Origin: Oscillospiraceae bacterium
GTDB taxonomy: Bacteria; Bacillota; Clostridia; Oscillospirales; Oscillospiraceae
Length of the DNA: 6,309 nt
Assembly (NCBI GenBank): GCA_021199595.1
Contig: JAJQHT010000315.1
Coordinates: forward strand, 1 to 6,309
Reading direction: 5' to 3'
Positions 1 to 5,182 of this stretch are shown in pieces. The translations under genes were made by a program, and so were the position numbers. The first letter of the stretch is position 1; the number at the start of each line of letters is the position of its first letter. Below the pieces are notes generated by a model. The model was not told the origin of the DNA and ran no database searches. It saw only the letters and a list, made by a program, of their open reading frames with translations.

Positions 1-852
1 GAACATGGCGGGCATCTGGCCGAGATTGGCTCCCACCTCCTGCCCCAGGCCCGGGGCGGAGAGCCGGTAGGCGCAGTTTTCCACGCAGTCCGCTGTGCCG
101 CAGATATAGCCGCCCGCCGCCGCGAGGCCCCCGCCGGGGTTTTTGATGAGAGAGCCGACGGTCATATCCGCGCCCACGTCAGACGGCTCAATGGTCTCCA
201 CAAACTCACCGTAGCAGTTATCCACCATGCACAGCACGTCCGGCTTCACGGACTTGCAAAAGGCGATAAGCTCGCCAATCTGCTCCACGGAAAAGGAGGG
301 ACGTGTGGCGTAGCCCTTGGAGCGCTGGATAGTGATGAGCCTGGTGCGGCTGTTGATGGCCTGGCGGATGGCCTCATAGTCGAAGCTGCCGTCCGGCAGC
401 AAATCCGCCTGCCGGTAGGAAATGCCGTATTCCGCCAGGGAGCCGCGGGAGGGGCGTATGCCGATGACCTCCTCCAGCGTGTCATAGGGCGCGCCCACGG
501 GAGAGAGCAGCTCGTCCCCCGGGCGGAGATTGGCGCTCAGCGCCACGGCCAGGGCGTGCGTGCCGCAGGTAATCTGGGGGCGGACGAGAGCCGCCTCGGT
601 GTGAAATGTACTCGCGTATACCTTTTCCAGCACGTCCCGGCCCATGTCGTTGTAGCCATAGCCCGTGGTCTGGGCGAAGCATGGGGCGCTGACCCGGTTC
701 TCCCCCATGGCGGAAAGCACCTTCGCCTGGTTATATTCTGCCCGCCGGTCTATCTCCTCGAACCTAGCCCCCAGGCCGGTGAGTATCTCCTGCCCGAAGT
801 CGTATACCGCCTGGCTGATTCCCAGGCGCTGATACATGGCCTGTATGCTCAT
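1..852 (-). CDS. Methionine gamma-lyase family PLP enzyme ('aluminum resistance protein' family), 3' end cut by window
   Basis: Translating the minus strand from the ATG at 852 gives 284 uninterrupted residues to the window edge. The family usually runs to roughly 400-430 residues, so about a third is missing. Visible motifs fit the PF06838-type, fold-type I PLP enzymes: TTGYGYNDMGRD near residues 62-72, RPQITCGTHAL (91-101, His99), DNCYGEFVE starting at Asp211 (the likely PLP N1-binding Asp), and SLIKNPGGG with Lys237 as the probable Schiff-base lysine. Homologues are annotated as methionine gamma-lyases (L-methionine to methanethiol, 2-oxobutanoate and ammonia), and historically as aluminum resistance proteins. 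For most members, including this one, the substrate is inferred only. No signal peptide is seen, so it is probably cytoplasmic. AAAGGAG lies 12 nt before the ATG, a rather long spacing. The gene follows the radical SAM gene on the same strand after 58 bp with no intrinsic terminator between them, so co-transcription is likely. Confidence 0.9.
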   Translation of the reverse strand, partial: MSIQAMYQRLGISQAVYDFGQEILTGLGARFEEIDRRAEYNQAKVLSAMGENRVSAPCFAQTTGYGYNDMGRDVLEKVYASTFHTEAALVRPQITCGTHALAVALSANLRPGDELLSPVGAPYDTLEEVIGIRPSRGSLAEYGISYRQADLLPDGSFDYEAIRQAINSRTRLITIQRSKGYATRPSFSVEQIGELIAFCKSVKPDVLCMVDNCYGEFVETIEPSDVGADMTVGSLIKNPGGGLAAAGGYICGTADCVENCAYRLSAPGLGQEVGANLGQMPAMF

Positions 853-890
853 GCTGCTGTCTGTCTCCTTTAACGTGTTGTTTCCGTCCT

Positions 891-918
891 GGCTGCGCGG
901 GGGCTTGCCCTCACAGCC
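891..918 (-). other. Possible intercistronic hairpin at the radical SAM stop codon
   Basis: GGCTG (891-895) can pair with CAGCC (914-918). Inside it, GGGGG (899-903) pairs with CCCTC (908-912), including one G-T wobble, around a CTTG loop. The radical SAM stop codon (911-913) lies in the stem. No T-run follows on the minus strand, so it does not look like an intrinsic terminator. It could modulate mRNA stability or readthrough into the lyase gene. In GC-rich DNA such a structure can arise by chance. Confidence 0.3.
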
Positions 919-1795
919 CTCTGTACATTTCGTCCCGCAGGCGGGAGGTGTCCTCTTTTTGGATGATGTCGTCCAGCTCTGCCATGACCTTTTCCCTGTC
1001 CTCTTTAAGGGTGCATTTGATGGGAAGATAGTTGGAGGCGTGGTTGGAGGTATAGTGCAGGCCGGACAGCTCTATCTGGCGCACCAGCTCCCTTGTCTCC
1101 AAAAGGGTCTCAAAGGGCGTTTGCAGGGTGAGCTTCCCCTCCTCCACCTCTTGATAGAGCGGGGTGCCCTCTATCGCCATCAGGGTCATGGAGGACAAGT
1201 GCTTCGGCTTCATCTGGTTTATCATCTGGGCGGTCAGGGCGGCGTTTCGCTCCAGCGCCTCCCGTCCGCCGCCCTCCAGGCCGGTGATGATGATGGCCCA
1301 GAGGTCAAAGCCCGCCTCCACCAGGGCCTGCCCGGCCCGGAGCATCCCGTCCGCGCCCACGCCCTTGTGGACGTGCTTGAGAAGAGCGTCGTCCCCGGTC
1401 TCCACGCCGAGATAGGTTCTTTGCAGGCCGGCCTCCCGGATTATCCGAAGCTCCTCCGGGGTCTTCCGCAGGGTGGACAGGGGTCCGGCATAGGTCGTCA
1501 CCCGGCGCAGATGGGGGAAGGCGTCGTACAGCGCCTTCAGGACGGTGAGAAGATAGTCCATGGGCAGGTTGATGGCGTCCCCGTCGCAGAGGAAAACGGT
1601 CTCCGTGTTCTTGTACCAGGTGGTCTGAGCCATCTGTATGTCCTCCAGCACGTCCTCCAGGGGCCGGACATGATAACGCTTGGATTTATACATGGAGCAG
1701 AAGGTGCAGGTGTTGTTGGAGCAGCCCACCGTGCATTGGAGCAGATAGCTCTTCCACTCCCCTGGGGGACGGTAAATATCGCCTTCGTAACGCAT
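911..1795 (-). CDS. Radical SAM protein of unknown substrate, 294 aa
   Basis: This is a complete 294-residue radical SAM enzyme. Near the N-terminus four cysteines sit at 21, 25, 30 and 33 (QCTVGCSNNTCTFC). Cys25-X4-Cys30-X2-Cys33 is the probable [4Fe-4S] ligand set, one residue wider than the canonical CX3CX2C. Later barrel landmarks are FLCDGDA (68-74), YLGVETGDD (128-136, likely SAM contacts) and IIITGLEGGG (168-177). The C-terminus has SNHASNYLPIKCTL (250-263), a feature I associate with a clostridial family of B12-independent, COG1032-like radical SAM proteins. There is no B12-binding or SPASM-type extension, so it is a minimal single-domain enzyme, presumably cytoplasmic and oxygen-sensitive. 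The reaction cannot be assigned. The start is firm: AAGGAGG (1805-1811) lies 9 nt before the ATG. It is the first gene of a likely two-gene unit with the methionine gamma-lyase family gene 58 bp downstream. Confidence 0.9.
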   Translation of the reverse strand: MRYEGDIYRPPGEWKSYLLQCTVGCSNNTCTFCSMYKSKRYHVRPLEDVLEDIQMAQTTWYKNTETVFLCDGDAINLPMDYLLTVLKALYDAFPHLRRVTTYAGPLSTLRKTPEELRIIREAGLQRTYLGVETGDDALLKHVHKGVGADGMLRAGQALVEAGFDLWAIIITGLEGGGREALERNAALTAQMINQMKPKHLSSMTLMAIEGTPLYQEVEEGKLTLQTPFETLLETRELVRQIELSGLHYTSNHASNYLPIKCTLKEDREKVMAELDDIIQKEDTSRLRDEMYRGL

Positions 1796-1809
1796 AGGTA
1801 TGAACCTCC

Positions 1810-1837
1810 TTGATTTGGGATAAGCTAATTATATAAT
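1810..1837 (+). promoter_or_regulatory. Sigma-A type promoter for the small plus-strand gene
   Basis: TTGATT (1810-1815, 4 of 6 matches to TTGACA), a 16-nt spacer and a perfect TATAAT (1832-1837) stand 20 bp before the start codon at 1858. The predicted transcript start is near 1844, which gives a very short leader. The -35 overlaps the minus-strand Shine-Dalgarno of the radical SAM gene (1805-1811). Confidence 0.6.
1828..1833 (-). promoter_or_regulatory. Candidate minus-strand -10 box for the radical SAM/lyase unit
   Basis: Read on the minus strand, 1833 to 1828 is TATAAT, a perfect -10. Transcription would start near 1821 and leave about 25 nt before the radical SAM ATG, with the SD inside it. 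No good -35 is visible 16-18 nt upstream (TACGAT at 17 nt is poor), so use of this box may need an activator or may be weak. The box is part of a palindrome shared with the plus-strand promoter. Confidence 0.4.
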
Positions 1838-1857
1838 GAATTGAGGGGGAATCGTAT

Positions 1858-2202
1858 ATGACAACGCAACTGACTGCGGTGTTTGACGACAGGGACGGGG
1901 CAGACCTTGCCCTCATGCGCCTGCGGCGGGGCGGCATCGAGTATTCCATCGCGGAGCTGAAGGCCCCAGAGCGTTCCGCCGCCTCGGATATGCCGCTCGT
2001 GGACATGAGTCCGTCCTATGGCCTTGCCATGACCGACGGCATCCCGCCGGGGGAGGTATACGCCGCCGTGCTGAACTCTCGCGCCGTCATGGAGCGTAGC
2101 GCCGCCGCAGCGGGCAAGGCAAGGCTCACCGTGAACGTCCGCACCGACCAGGTGCTGCGAGCCAGGGAAATCATTGCCACCGCGAAGGGCAGAGTTTTAT
2201 AA
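1858..2202 (+). CDS. Small protein of unknown function, 114 aa, possibly YflT-like
   Basis: I do not recognise this protein with certainty. The N-terminus (TAVFDDRDGADLALMRLRRGG, residues 6-26) predicts a strand followed by an amphipathic helix. Residues 27-34 form a second strand, a low-complexity linker follows (about 35-65), and the C-terminal part (ARLTVNVRTDQ then a helix, about 88-110) repeats the strand-helix theme. This resembles the general-stress YflT-type domain, where a strand, a helix with Glu/Ala/Leu/Arg and a glycine turn recur, but the similarity is one of pattern only. There is no signal peptide, membrane segment or cysteine, so a soluble cytoplasmic protein is expected. GAGGGGG at 1843-1849 sits 8 nt before the ATG as a Shine-Dalgarno. 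It has its own promoter, is divergent from the radical SAM gene, and ends two bases from the convergent rarA stop codon. It appears monocistronic. Confidence 0.75.
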   Translation: MTTQLTAVFDDRDGADLALMRLRRGGIEYSIAELKAPERSAASDMPLVDMSPSYGLAMTDGIPPGEVYAAVLNSRAVMERSAAAAGKARLTVNVRTDQVLRAREIIATAKGRVL

Positions 2203-2212
2203 GCTCAGCCCT
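2186..2212. other. Hairpin spanning the two convergent stop codons
   Basis: AGGGC (2186-2190) pairs with GCCCT (2208-2212). After an A-A mismatch, GAGTTT (2192-2197) pairs with AAGCTC (2201-2206), with one T-G wobble, around a three-base TAT loop. That is 11 pairs in total. The structure contains the TAA of the small gene (2200-2202) and the TGA of rarA (2205-2207). Neither strand has a T-run after it, so it is not a classical intrinsic terminator, but it may limit readthrough or protect 3' ends. It is better paired in the plus-strand RNA, because the G-T wobble becomes A-C on the other strand. Confidence 0.45.
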
Positions 2213-3470
2213 GGCCCTTGACCAGATCCCAGTATTTTTTGGCGGCCTGCTCGGTTTTGTTGTCTCCGTATTCGTAATAGCGGGCGTTTTTCAGGGTGTC
2301 CGGCAGGTATTGCTGCTGCACCCAGCGGTTCGGGTAGTTGTGCGGGTAAAGATAGCCCTGCTCCCGCTCAAAGCCGGTGCCGTCCGCGTGGACGTTTTGC
2401 AGATGCCGGGGGATGGGGCCGGCCTTCCCGGCCCGCACGTCCGCCATGGCCTGGTCGATGGCCATGCAGCCGGTGTTGGATTTGGGGCAGGTCGCGAGGA
2501 ATATGACCGCCTCCGCCAGAGGCAGCCGCGCCTCCGGCAGGCCGAGCTGTAAGGCGGAGTCCACGCAGGCCTTTACAATGGGAACGGCCAGCGGATAGGC
2601 GAGGCCAATGTCCTCGCTCGCGGAGCATAAAATCCGCCGGCAGGCCCCCAGCAGGTCGCCGGTCTCCAAAAACCGGGCCAGATAGTGAACAGCGGCGTCC
2701 GGGTCGGAGCCGCGCATGGATTTCATCAGGGCGGAGAGGATGTCGAAATGCTCGTCTCCGTCCCGGTCATAGCGCATAGCGCTGCGCTGGGTGACGGCCC
2801 TCGCGTCCTCCATGGTGAACAGCAGGCCCTCCGCTCCGGGCCGGGCGGTGCTGTATAGAAGCTCCAGGGTGTTCAGGCTTTTTCGGGCGTCCCCGCCGCA
2901 GGCGGAGGCAATGTAGTCCAGCACTCCGTCCTCCAGATCTATGGAGACGCCGTCCCGCTCCGACAGGAGCCGGAGTACCCGCTCCATGGCCTTTTTCACG
3001 TCCTCCGCCGTCAGGGGTTTGAACTCAAACACCGTGCTGCGGGACAATATGGCGTTGAATACGCAGAAATAGGGATTTTCCGTGGTGGCGGCAATCAGGG
3101 TTATCTTGCCGTTTTCGATGAACTCCAGCAGGGACTGCTGCTGCTTTTTGTTGAAGTATTGTATCTCGTCCAGATACAGCAGCACGCCCTCCGGGGCCAG
3201 AAGGGTGTCCAAATCCTGAATGATGGCCTTGATGTCCGCGAGGCCCGCGGTGGTGGCGTTCAGCCGACGGAGAGGCCGGTTGGTGCGCCGGGCGATGATG
3301 CTGGCCACCGTGGTCTTGCCCGTGCCGGAGGGGCCATAAAATATCATGTTGGGAATATGCCCGCTGTCCGCAATACGGCGCAGCATCCCGTCCGGCCCCA
3401 GAATATGAGCCTGCCCCGTCACCTCGTCCAGCTCCTGCGGCCGAAATTCATCCGCCAAAGGCCGATACAT
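2205..3470 (-). CDS. rarA: Replication-associated recombination protein A (RarA/MgsA), AAA+ ATPase, 421 aa
   Basis: RarA is a homotetrameric AAA+ ATPase related to clamp-loader subunits and eukaryotic WRNIP1/Mgs1. It acts with SSB at stalled or gapped replication forks. Counting from the ATG at 3470, the order is: LADEFRPQELDEVTGQ near the N-terminus, Walker A GPSGTGKT (46-53), Walker B LLYLDEIQYF (97-106, Asp101-Glu102), sensor 1 AATTENP (127-133), arginine finger LSRS (Arg144), sensor 2 GGDARKSLN (Arg196), then the RarA-specific tetramerisation region (DILSALMKSMRGSDPDAAVH from about 243, and AEAVIFLATCPKSN from about 319). At 421 residues it has normal family length and is complete. The start is set at the ATG (3470): AAGGAGG (3479-3485) is 8 nt upstream of it, whereas the in-frame GTG at 3479 overlaps that ribosome site. 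It is divergent from nth and convergent with the small gene, and seems to be transcribed alone. Confidence 0.95.
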   Translation of the reverse strand: MYRPLADEFRPQELDEVTGQAHILGPDGMLRRIADSGHIPNMIFYGPSGTGKTTVASIIARRTNRPLRRLNATTAGLADIKAIIQDLDTLLAPEGVLLYLDEIQYFNKKQQQSLLEFIENGKITLIAATTENPYFCVFNAILSRSTVFEFKPLTAEDVKKAMERVLRLLSERDGVSIDLEDGVLDYIASACGGDARKSLNTLELLYSTARPGAEGLLFTMEDARAVTQRSAMRYDRDGDEHFDILSALMKSMRGSDPDAAVHYLARFLETGDLLGACRRILCSASEDIGLAYPLAVPIVKACVDSALQLGLPEARLPLAEAVIFLATCPKSNTGCMAIDQAMADVRAGKAGPIPRHLQNVHADGTGFEREQGYLYPHNYPNRWVQQQYLPDTLKNARYYEYGDNKTEQAAKKYWDLVKGQG

Positions 3471-3478
3471 CGACGGCA

Positions 3479-3485
3479 CCTCCTT
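3479..3485 (-). promoter_or_regulatory. Shine-Dalgarno that fixes the rarA start
   Basis: AAGGAGG on the minus strand. It sits 8 nt upstream of the ATG at 3470 and overlaps the upstream in-frame GTG (3477-3479), which rules that GTG out as the initiation codon. Confidence 0.85.
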
Positions 3486-3500
3486 TTAGTGTTTCCTTAA

Positions 3501-3529
3501 ATTATATAAAAACTGCTTGGAATTTGCAA
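3501..3529 (-). promoter_or_regulatory. rarA promoter
   Basis: On the minus strand, TTGCAA (3529 to 3524, 4 of 6) is followed after exactly 17 nt by a perfect TATAAT (3506 to 3501). The predicted start is near 3494, which gives a leader of about 24 nt ending with the AAGGAGG ribosome site. The TTGCAA is itself a palindrome. Confidence 0.65.
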
Positions 3530-3545
3530 CTGTCCGTGGTAAGAT
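3517..3545 (+). promoter_or_regulatory. Candidate nth-phosphatase operon promoter
   Basis: TTGGAA (3517-3522, 4 of 6), a 17-nt spacer and TAAGAT (3540-3545, 4 of 6) are weaker than the opposing rarA promoter. The -35 is one base from the rarA -35, so the two polymerases would compete for the same DNA. The leader would be about 43 nt and contains two copies of CTGTCC nearby (3530-3535 and 3558-3563). Confidence 0.4.
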
Positions 3546-3594
3546 TTCTTTTGGACGCTGTCCATACTACAGAGAGAAAGGGCGTAAGATACAT

Positions 3595-4242
3595 ATGCGG
3601 ACGCCGGAGCAGGTGCGGGGGATATTGGAGGGGCTGGCGCGGGAATATCCGCTGGCCGACTGTACGCTGAACCATACGGAGGCGTGGGAGCTGCTGGTGC
3701 AGGTGCGCCTCGCGGCCCAGTGTACGGACGAGCGGGTGAACAAAATCTCCCCGGCGCTGTTTCAGCGATTTCCCAGCGCGGAAGTCATGGCCCAGGCCAC
3801 GGCGGAGGAGGTGGAGCCGTATATCCACTCCTGCGGCTTTTATCACGGCAAGGCCCGGGACATCGTGGGGGCCGCCAAAATGCTGGTGGAGGACTTCGGC
3901 GGCGTGGTGCCGGACAATATGGAGGATTTATTGAAGCTCCCCGGCGTGGGCCGCAAGAGCGCGAACCTCATCCTCGGGGACGTATACCACAAGCCGGGAA
4001 GCGTGGTGGTGGACACCCACTGCATTCGCCTGTCCAACCGGTTGGGGCTGGTGGACGACATGAAGGATCCGGCCAAGATAGAGACCGCCCTCCGGGCCAT
4101 CCTTCCACCGGAGGAATGCTCTGATTTCTGCCACCGCGTCGTCTACCATGGCCGCTCCGTATGCAGTGCCAGAGCGCCGAAGTGCGAGCACTGCTGTATA
4201 AAGGCGTACTGCCAGACCTATGAGGCGCGAGACGGCGAATAA
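3595..4242 (+). CDS. nth: Endonuclease III, DNA glycosylase/AP lyase, 215 aa
   Basis: Endonuclease III removes oxidised pyrimidines and nicks the abasic site by beta-elimination in base excision repair. Counting from the ATG at 3595, the protein has AAQCTDERVNK (40-50), the helix-hairpin-helix LPGVGRKSAN (115-124) with catalytic Lys121, VVVDTHCIR (137-145) with catalytic Asp140, and the C-terminal [4Fe-4S] loop Cys190-X6-Cys197-X2-Cys200-X5-Cys206. All key residues are present and the length matches the E. coli enzyme (211). The frame is open back to a TTG at 3517, but that codon lies inside the promoter and the added residues are not family-like, so ATG 3595 is chosen. The Shine-Dalgarno AAAGGG (3577-3582) is 12 nt away, which is long. 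An extra cysteine (201) sits next to cluster ligand Cys200. Nth is the first gene of an operon with the phosphatase 27 bp downstream. Confidence 0.95.
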   Translation: MRTPEQVRGILEGLAREYPLADCTLNHTEAWELLVQVRLAAQCTDERVNKISPALFQRFPSAEVMAQATAEEVEPYIHSCGFYHGKARDIVGAAKMLVEDFGGVVPDNMEDLLKLPGVGRKSANLILGDVYHKPGSVVVDTHCIRLSNRLGLVDDMKDPAKIETALRAILPPEECSDFCHRVVYHGRSVCSARAPKCEHCCIKAYCQTYEARDGE

Positions 4243-4269
4243 CACACAGAGAAAGGATTTTTTACATAG

Positions 4270-5019
4270 ATGCTTCTGACCTTTGAGGGGATTGAGAATT
4301 TTCGGGATATGGGGGGCCTGGTGCGGGAGGACGGGGCCTCGCTGCGGGATGGCGCGCTGCTGCGGTGCGGACACCTGGGCCGGGCCACGGACAGGGATTT
4401 GGCCCGGCTGGAGAGCATGGGCGTTTGCGCCGTGATAGACCTCCGGGATGTGTCGGAGCGGGAGCGGGAGCCGGACAGGGCCGTGCCCGGGGCGGAAAAT
4501 CTGCACCTGCCCGCCGTGGCGGATCTGGGAACGCTGTTCGGCATTCCCATATCGCAGATCACGGCGGCCCAGGCCCATGAGGAGTTCCAGACCCTGTACC
4601 GCTATCTCGCGCAGTCGGAGGAGTCCAAAAACGCCTATACCGAGTTTTTTGCCTGCCTTTTGCGGGCGGCGGGCCGGCCTGTGGTGTTCCACTGCACCCA
4701 GGGCAAGGATCGCACCGGTGTGGCGGCGGCCCTGCTGCTGACGGCGCTGGGCTTTGACCGGCCCGCCATCGCGGCGGAATATATGCTGACCAACCGGGCC
4801 ATGGAGCGCCGCATGGACGCCCTCCGGGCGAAAAACCCCGCACCGGAGGAGCTGGCCCTTGCAAAAGAGGTGCTTTTGGTCTTTCAGGAGAACATCGCCC
4901 TCTATTTTCAATGTCTGGAGGAAGCATACGGCTCGGCCCATGCCTATCTTGAAAAGTCTATCGGCCTCGGCCCGGCGGAGATTAAGGCGCTGGGAAAATA
5001 TTATATGAAGCTTTCATAA
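4270..5019 (+). CDS. Protein-tyrosine phosphatase, LipA/MptpB-like (Y_phosphatase3 type), 249 aa
   Basis: This is a cysteine phosphatase with the CX5R signature in HCTQGKDRTG (141-150): nucleophile Cys142, arginine Arg148, and the Lys146-Asp147 pair typical of the MptpB/LipA group, members of which can act on phosphotyrosine and phosphoinositides. Two upstream hallmarks of the family are NFRDMGG (10-16) and IDLRDVSERERE (56-67). The length fits the family and all catalytic parts are present. Unlike Listeria LipA there is no signal peptide, so a cytoplasmic enzyme is predicted. The physiological substrate is unknown. The Shine-Dalgarno AAAGGA (4252-4257) is 12 nt from the ATG, the same long spacing as nth. 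It is the second gene of the nth operon and is followed five bases after its stop by a strong terminator. The link with DNA repair may simply reflect shared transcription. Confidence 0.9.
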   Translation: MLLTFEGIENFRDMGGLVREDGASLRDGALLRCGHLGRATDRDLARLESMGVCAVIDLRDVSEREREPDRAVPGAENLHLPAVADLGTLFGIPISQITAAQAHEEFQTLYRYLAQSEESKNAYTEFFACLLRAAGRPVVFHCTQGKDRTGVAAALLLTALGFDRPAIAAEYMLTNRAMERRMDALRAKNPAPEELALAKEVLLVFQENIALYFQCLEEAYGSAHAYLEKSIGLGPAEIKALGKYYMKLS

Positions 5020-5024
5020 ATCGC

Positions 5025-5062
5025 GGACAGTCCCAAAACGCTCGTTTGGGACTGTCCTTTTT
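5025..5062 (+). terminator. Rho-independent terminator of the nth-phosphatase operon
   Basis: GGACAGTCCCAAA (5025-5037) and TTTGGGACTGTCC (5045-5057) form a perfect 13-bp stem with a 7-nt loop, followed directly by TTTTT (5058-5062). There is no T-run on the opposite strand, so it works in the plus direction. It separates the operon from the MMPL gene. Confidence 0.95.
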
Positions 5063-5069
5063 ATCTATG

Positions 5070-5111
5070 TCAATTTTTGTTGATACTCCCTCCGCCTCTT
5101 ACACAGGAGGG
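5070..5111. promoter_or_regulatory. Inverted repeats upstream of the MMPL gene, possible operator
   Basis: Two small dyads lie between the terminator and the MMPL -10: TCAA (5070-5073) with TTGA (5080-5083), and CCCTCC (5088-5093) with GGAGGG (5106-5111). Efflux-type MMPL genes are often controlled by repressors of the TetR or MarR type, but no regulator gene is visible here. The arms are short, so this is only a candidate. Confidence 0.25.
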
Positions 5112-5145
5112 CCAGGTGTTCAATGATTTTTTTGCCCTGAGGGGA

Positions 5146-5151
5146 TATAAT
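5146..5151 (+). promoter_or_regulatory. -10 box of the MMPL gene
   Basis: A perfect TATAAT stands 31 bp before the ATG at 5183. The positions 16-18 nt upstream hold no recognisable -35 (ATGATT at 17 nt), and there is no TG extension. A short dyad CCCT-G-AGGG (5135-5143) lies in the spacer. This fits a promoter that depends on an activator, or a weak basal promoter. The predicted start is near 5158, with the GGAGGG ribosome site (5170-5175) inside the leader. Confidence 0.45.
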
Positions 5152-5182
5152 GCAGACATTGATATAAGCGGAGGGATGGCCG

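Noticed and set aside
836..1813. Long plus-strand open frame of 325 codons
   Set aside because: It lies opposite the radical SAM gene, has low-complexity composition and no motif, and is a by-product of GC-rich codon use.
3471..3479. GTG start for rarA adding three residues
   Set aside because: The GTG overlaps the Shine-Dalgarno itself, while the ATG at 3470 is correctly spaced.
3517..3594. N-terminal extension of endonuclease III from a TTG codon
   Set aside because: It would begin in the proposed promoter, has no ribosome site, and the extra residues are not found at the family's N-terminus.
3928..4941. Long minus-strand open frame of 337 codons
   Set aside because: It is antisense to both nth and the phosphatase, which carry complete catalytic motifs. 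The antisense product is rich in Arg/Gly/Gln and resembles no family.
5025..5057. The 13-bp inverted repeat as an insertion-sequence end or operator
   Set aside because: It sits five bases after a stop codon and is followed directly by five Ts, the standard form of an intrinsic terminator.
5045..5073. TTGACA on the minus strand (5073 to 5068) as a promoter into the phosphatase
   Set aside because: No -10 lies 16-18 nt downstream; that position falls in the terminator stem.
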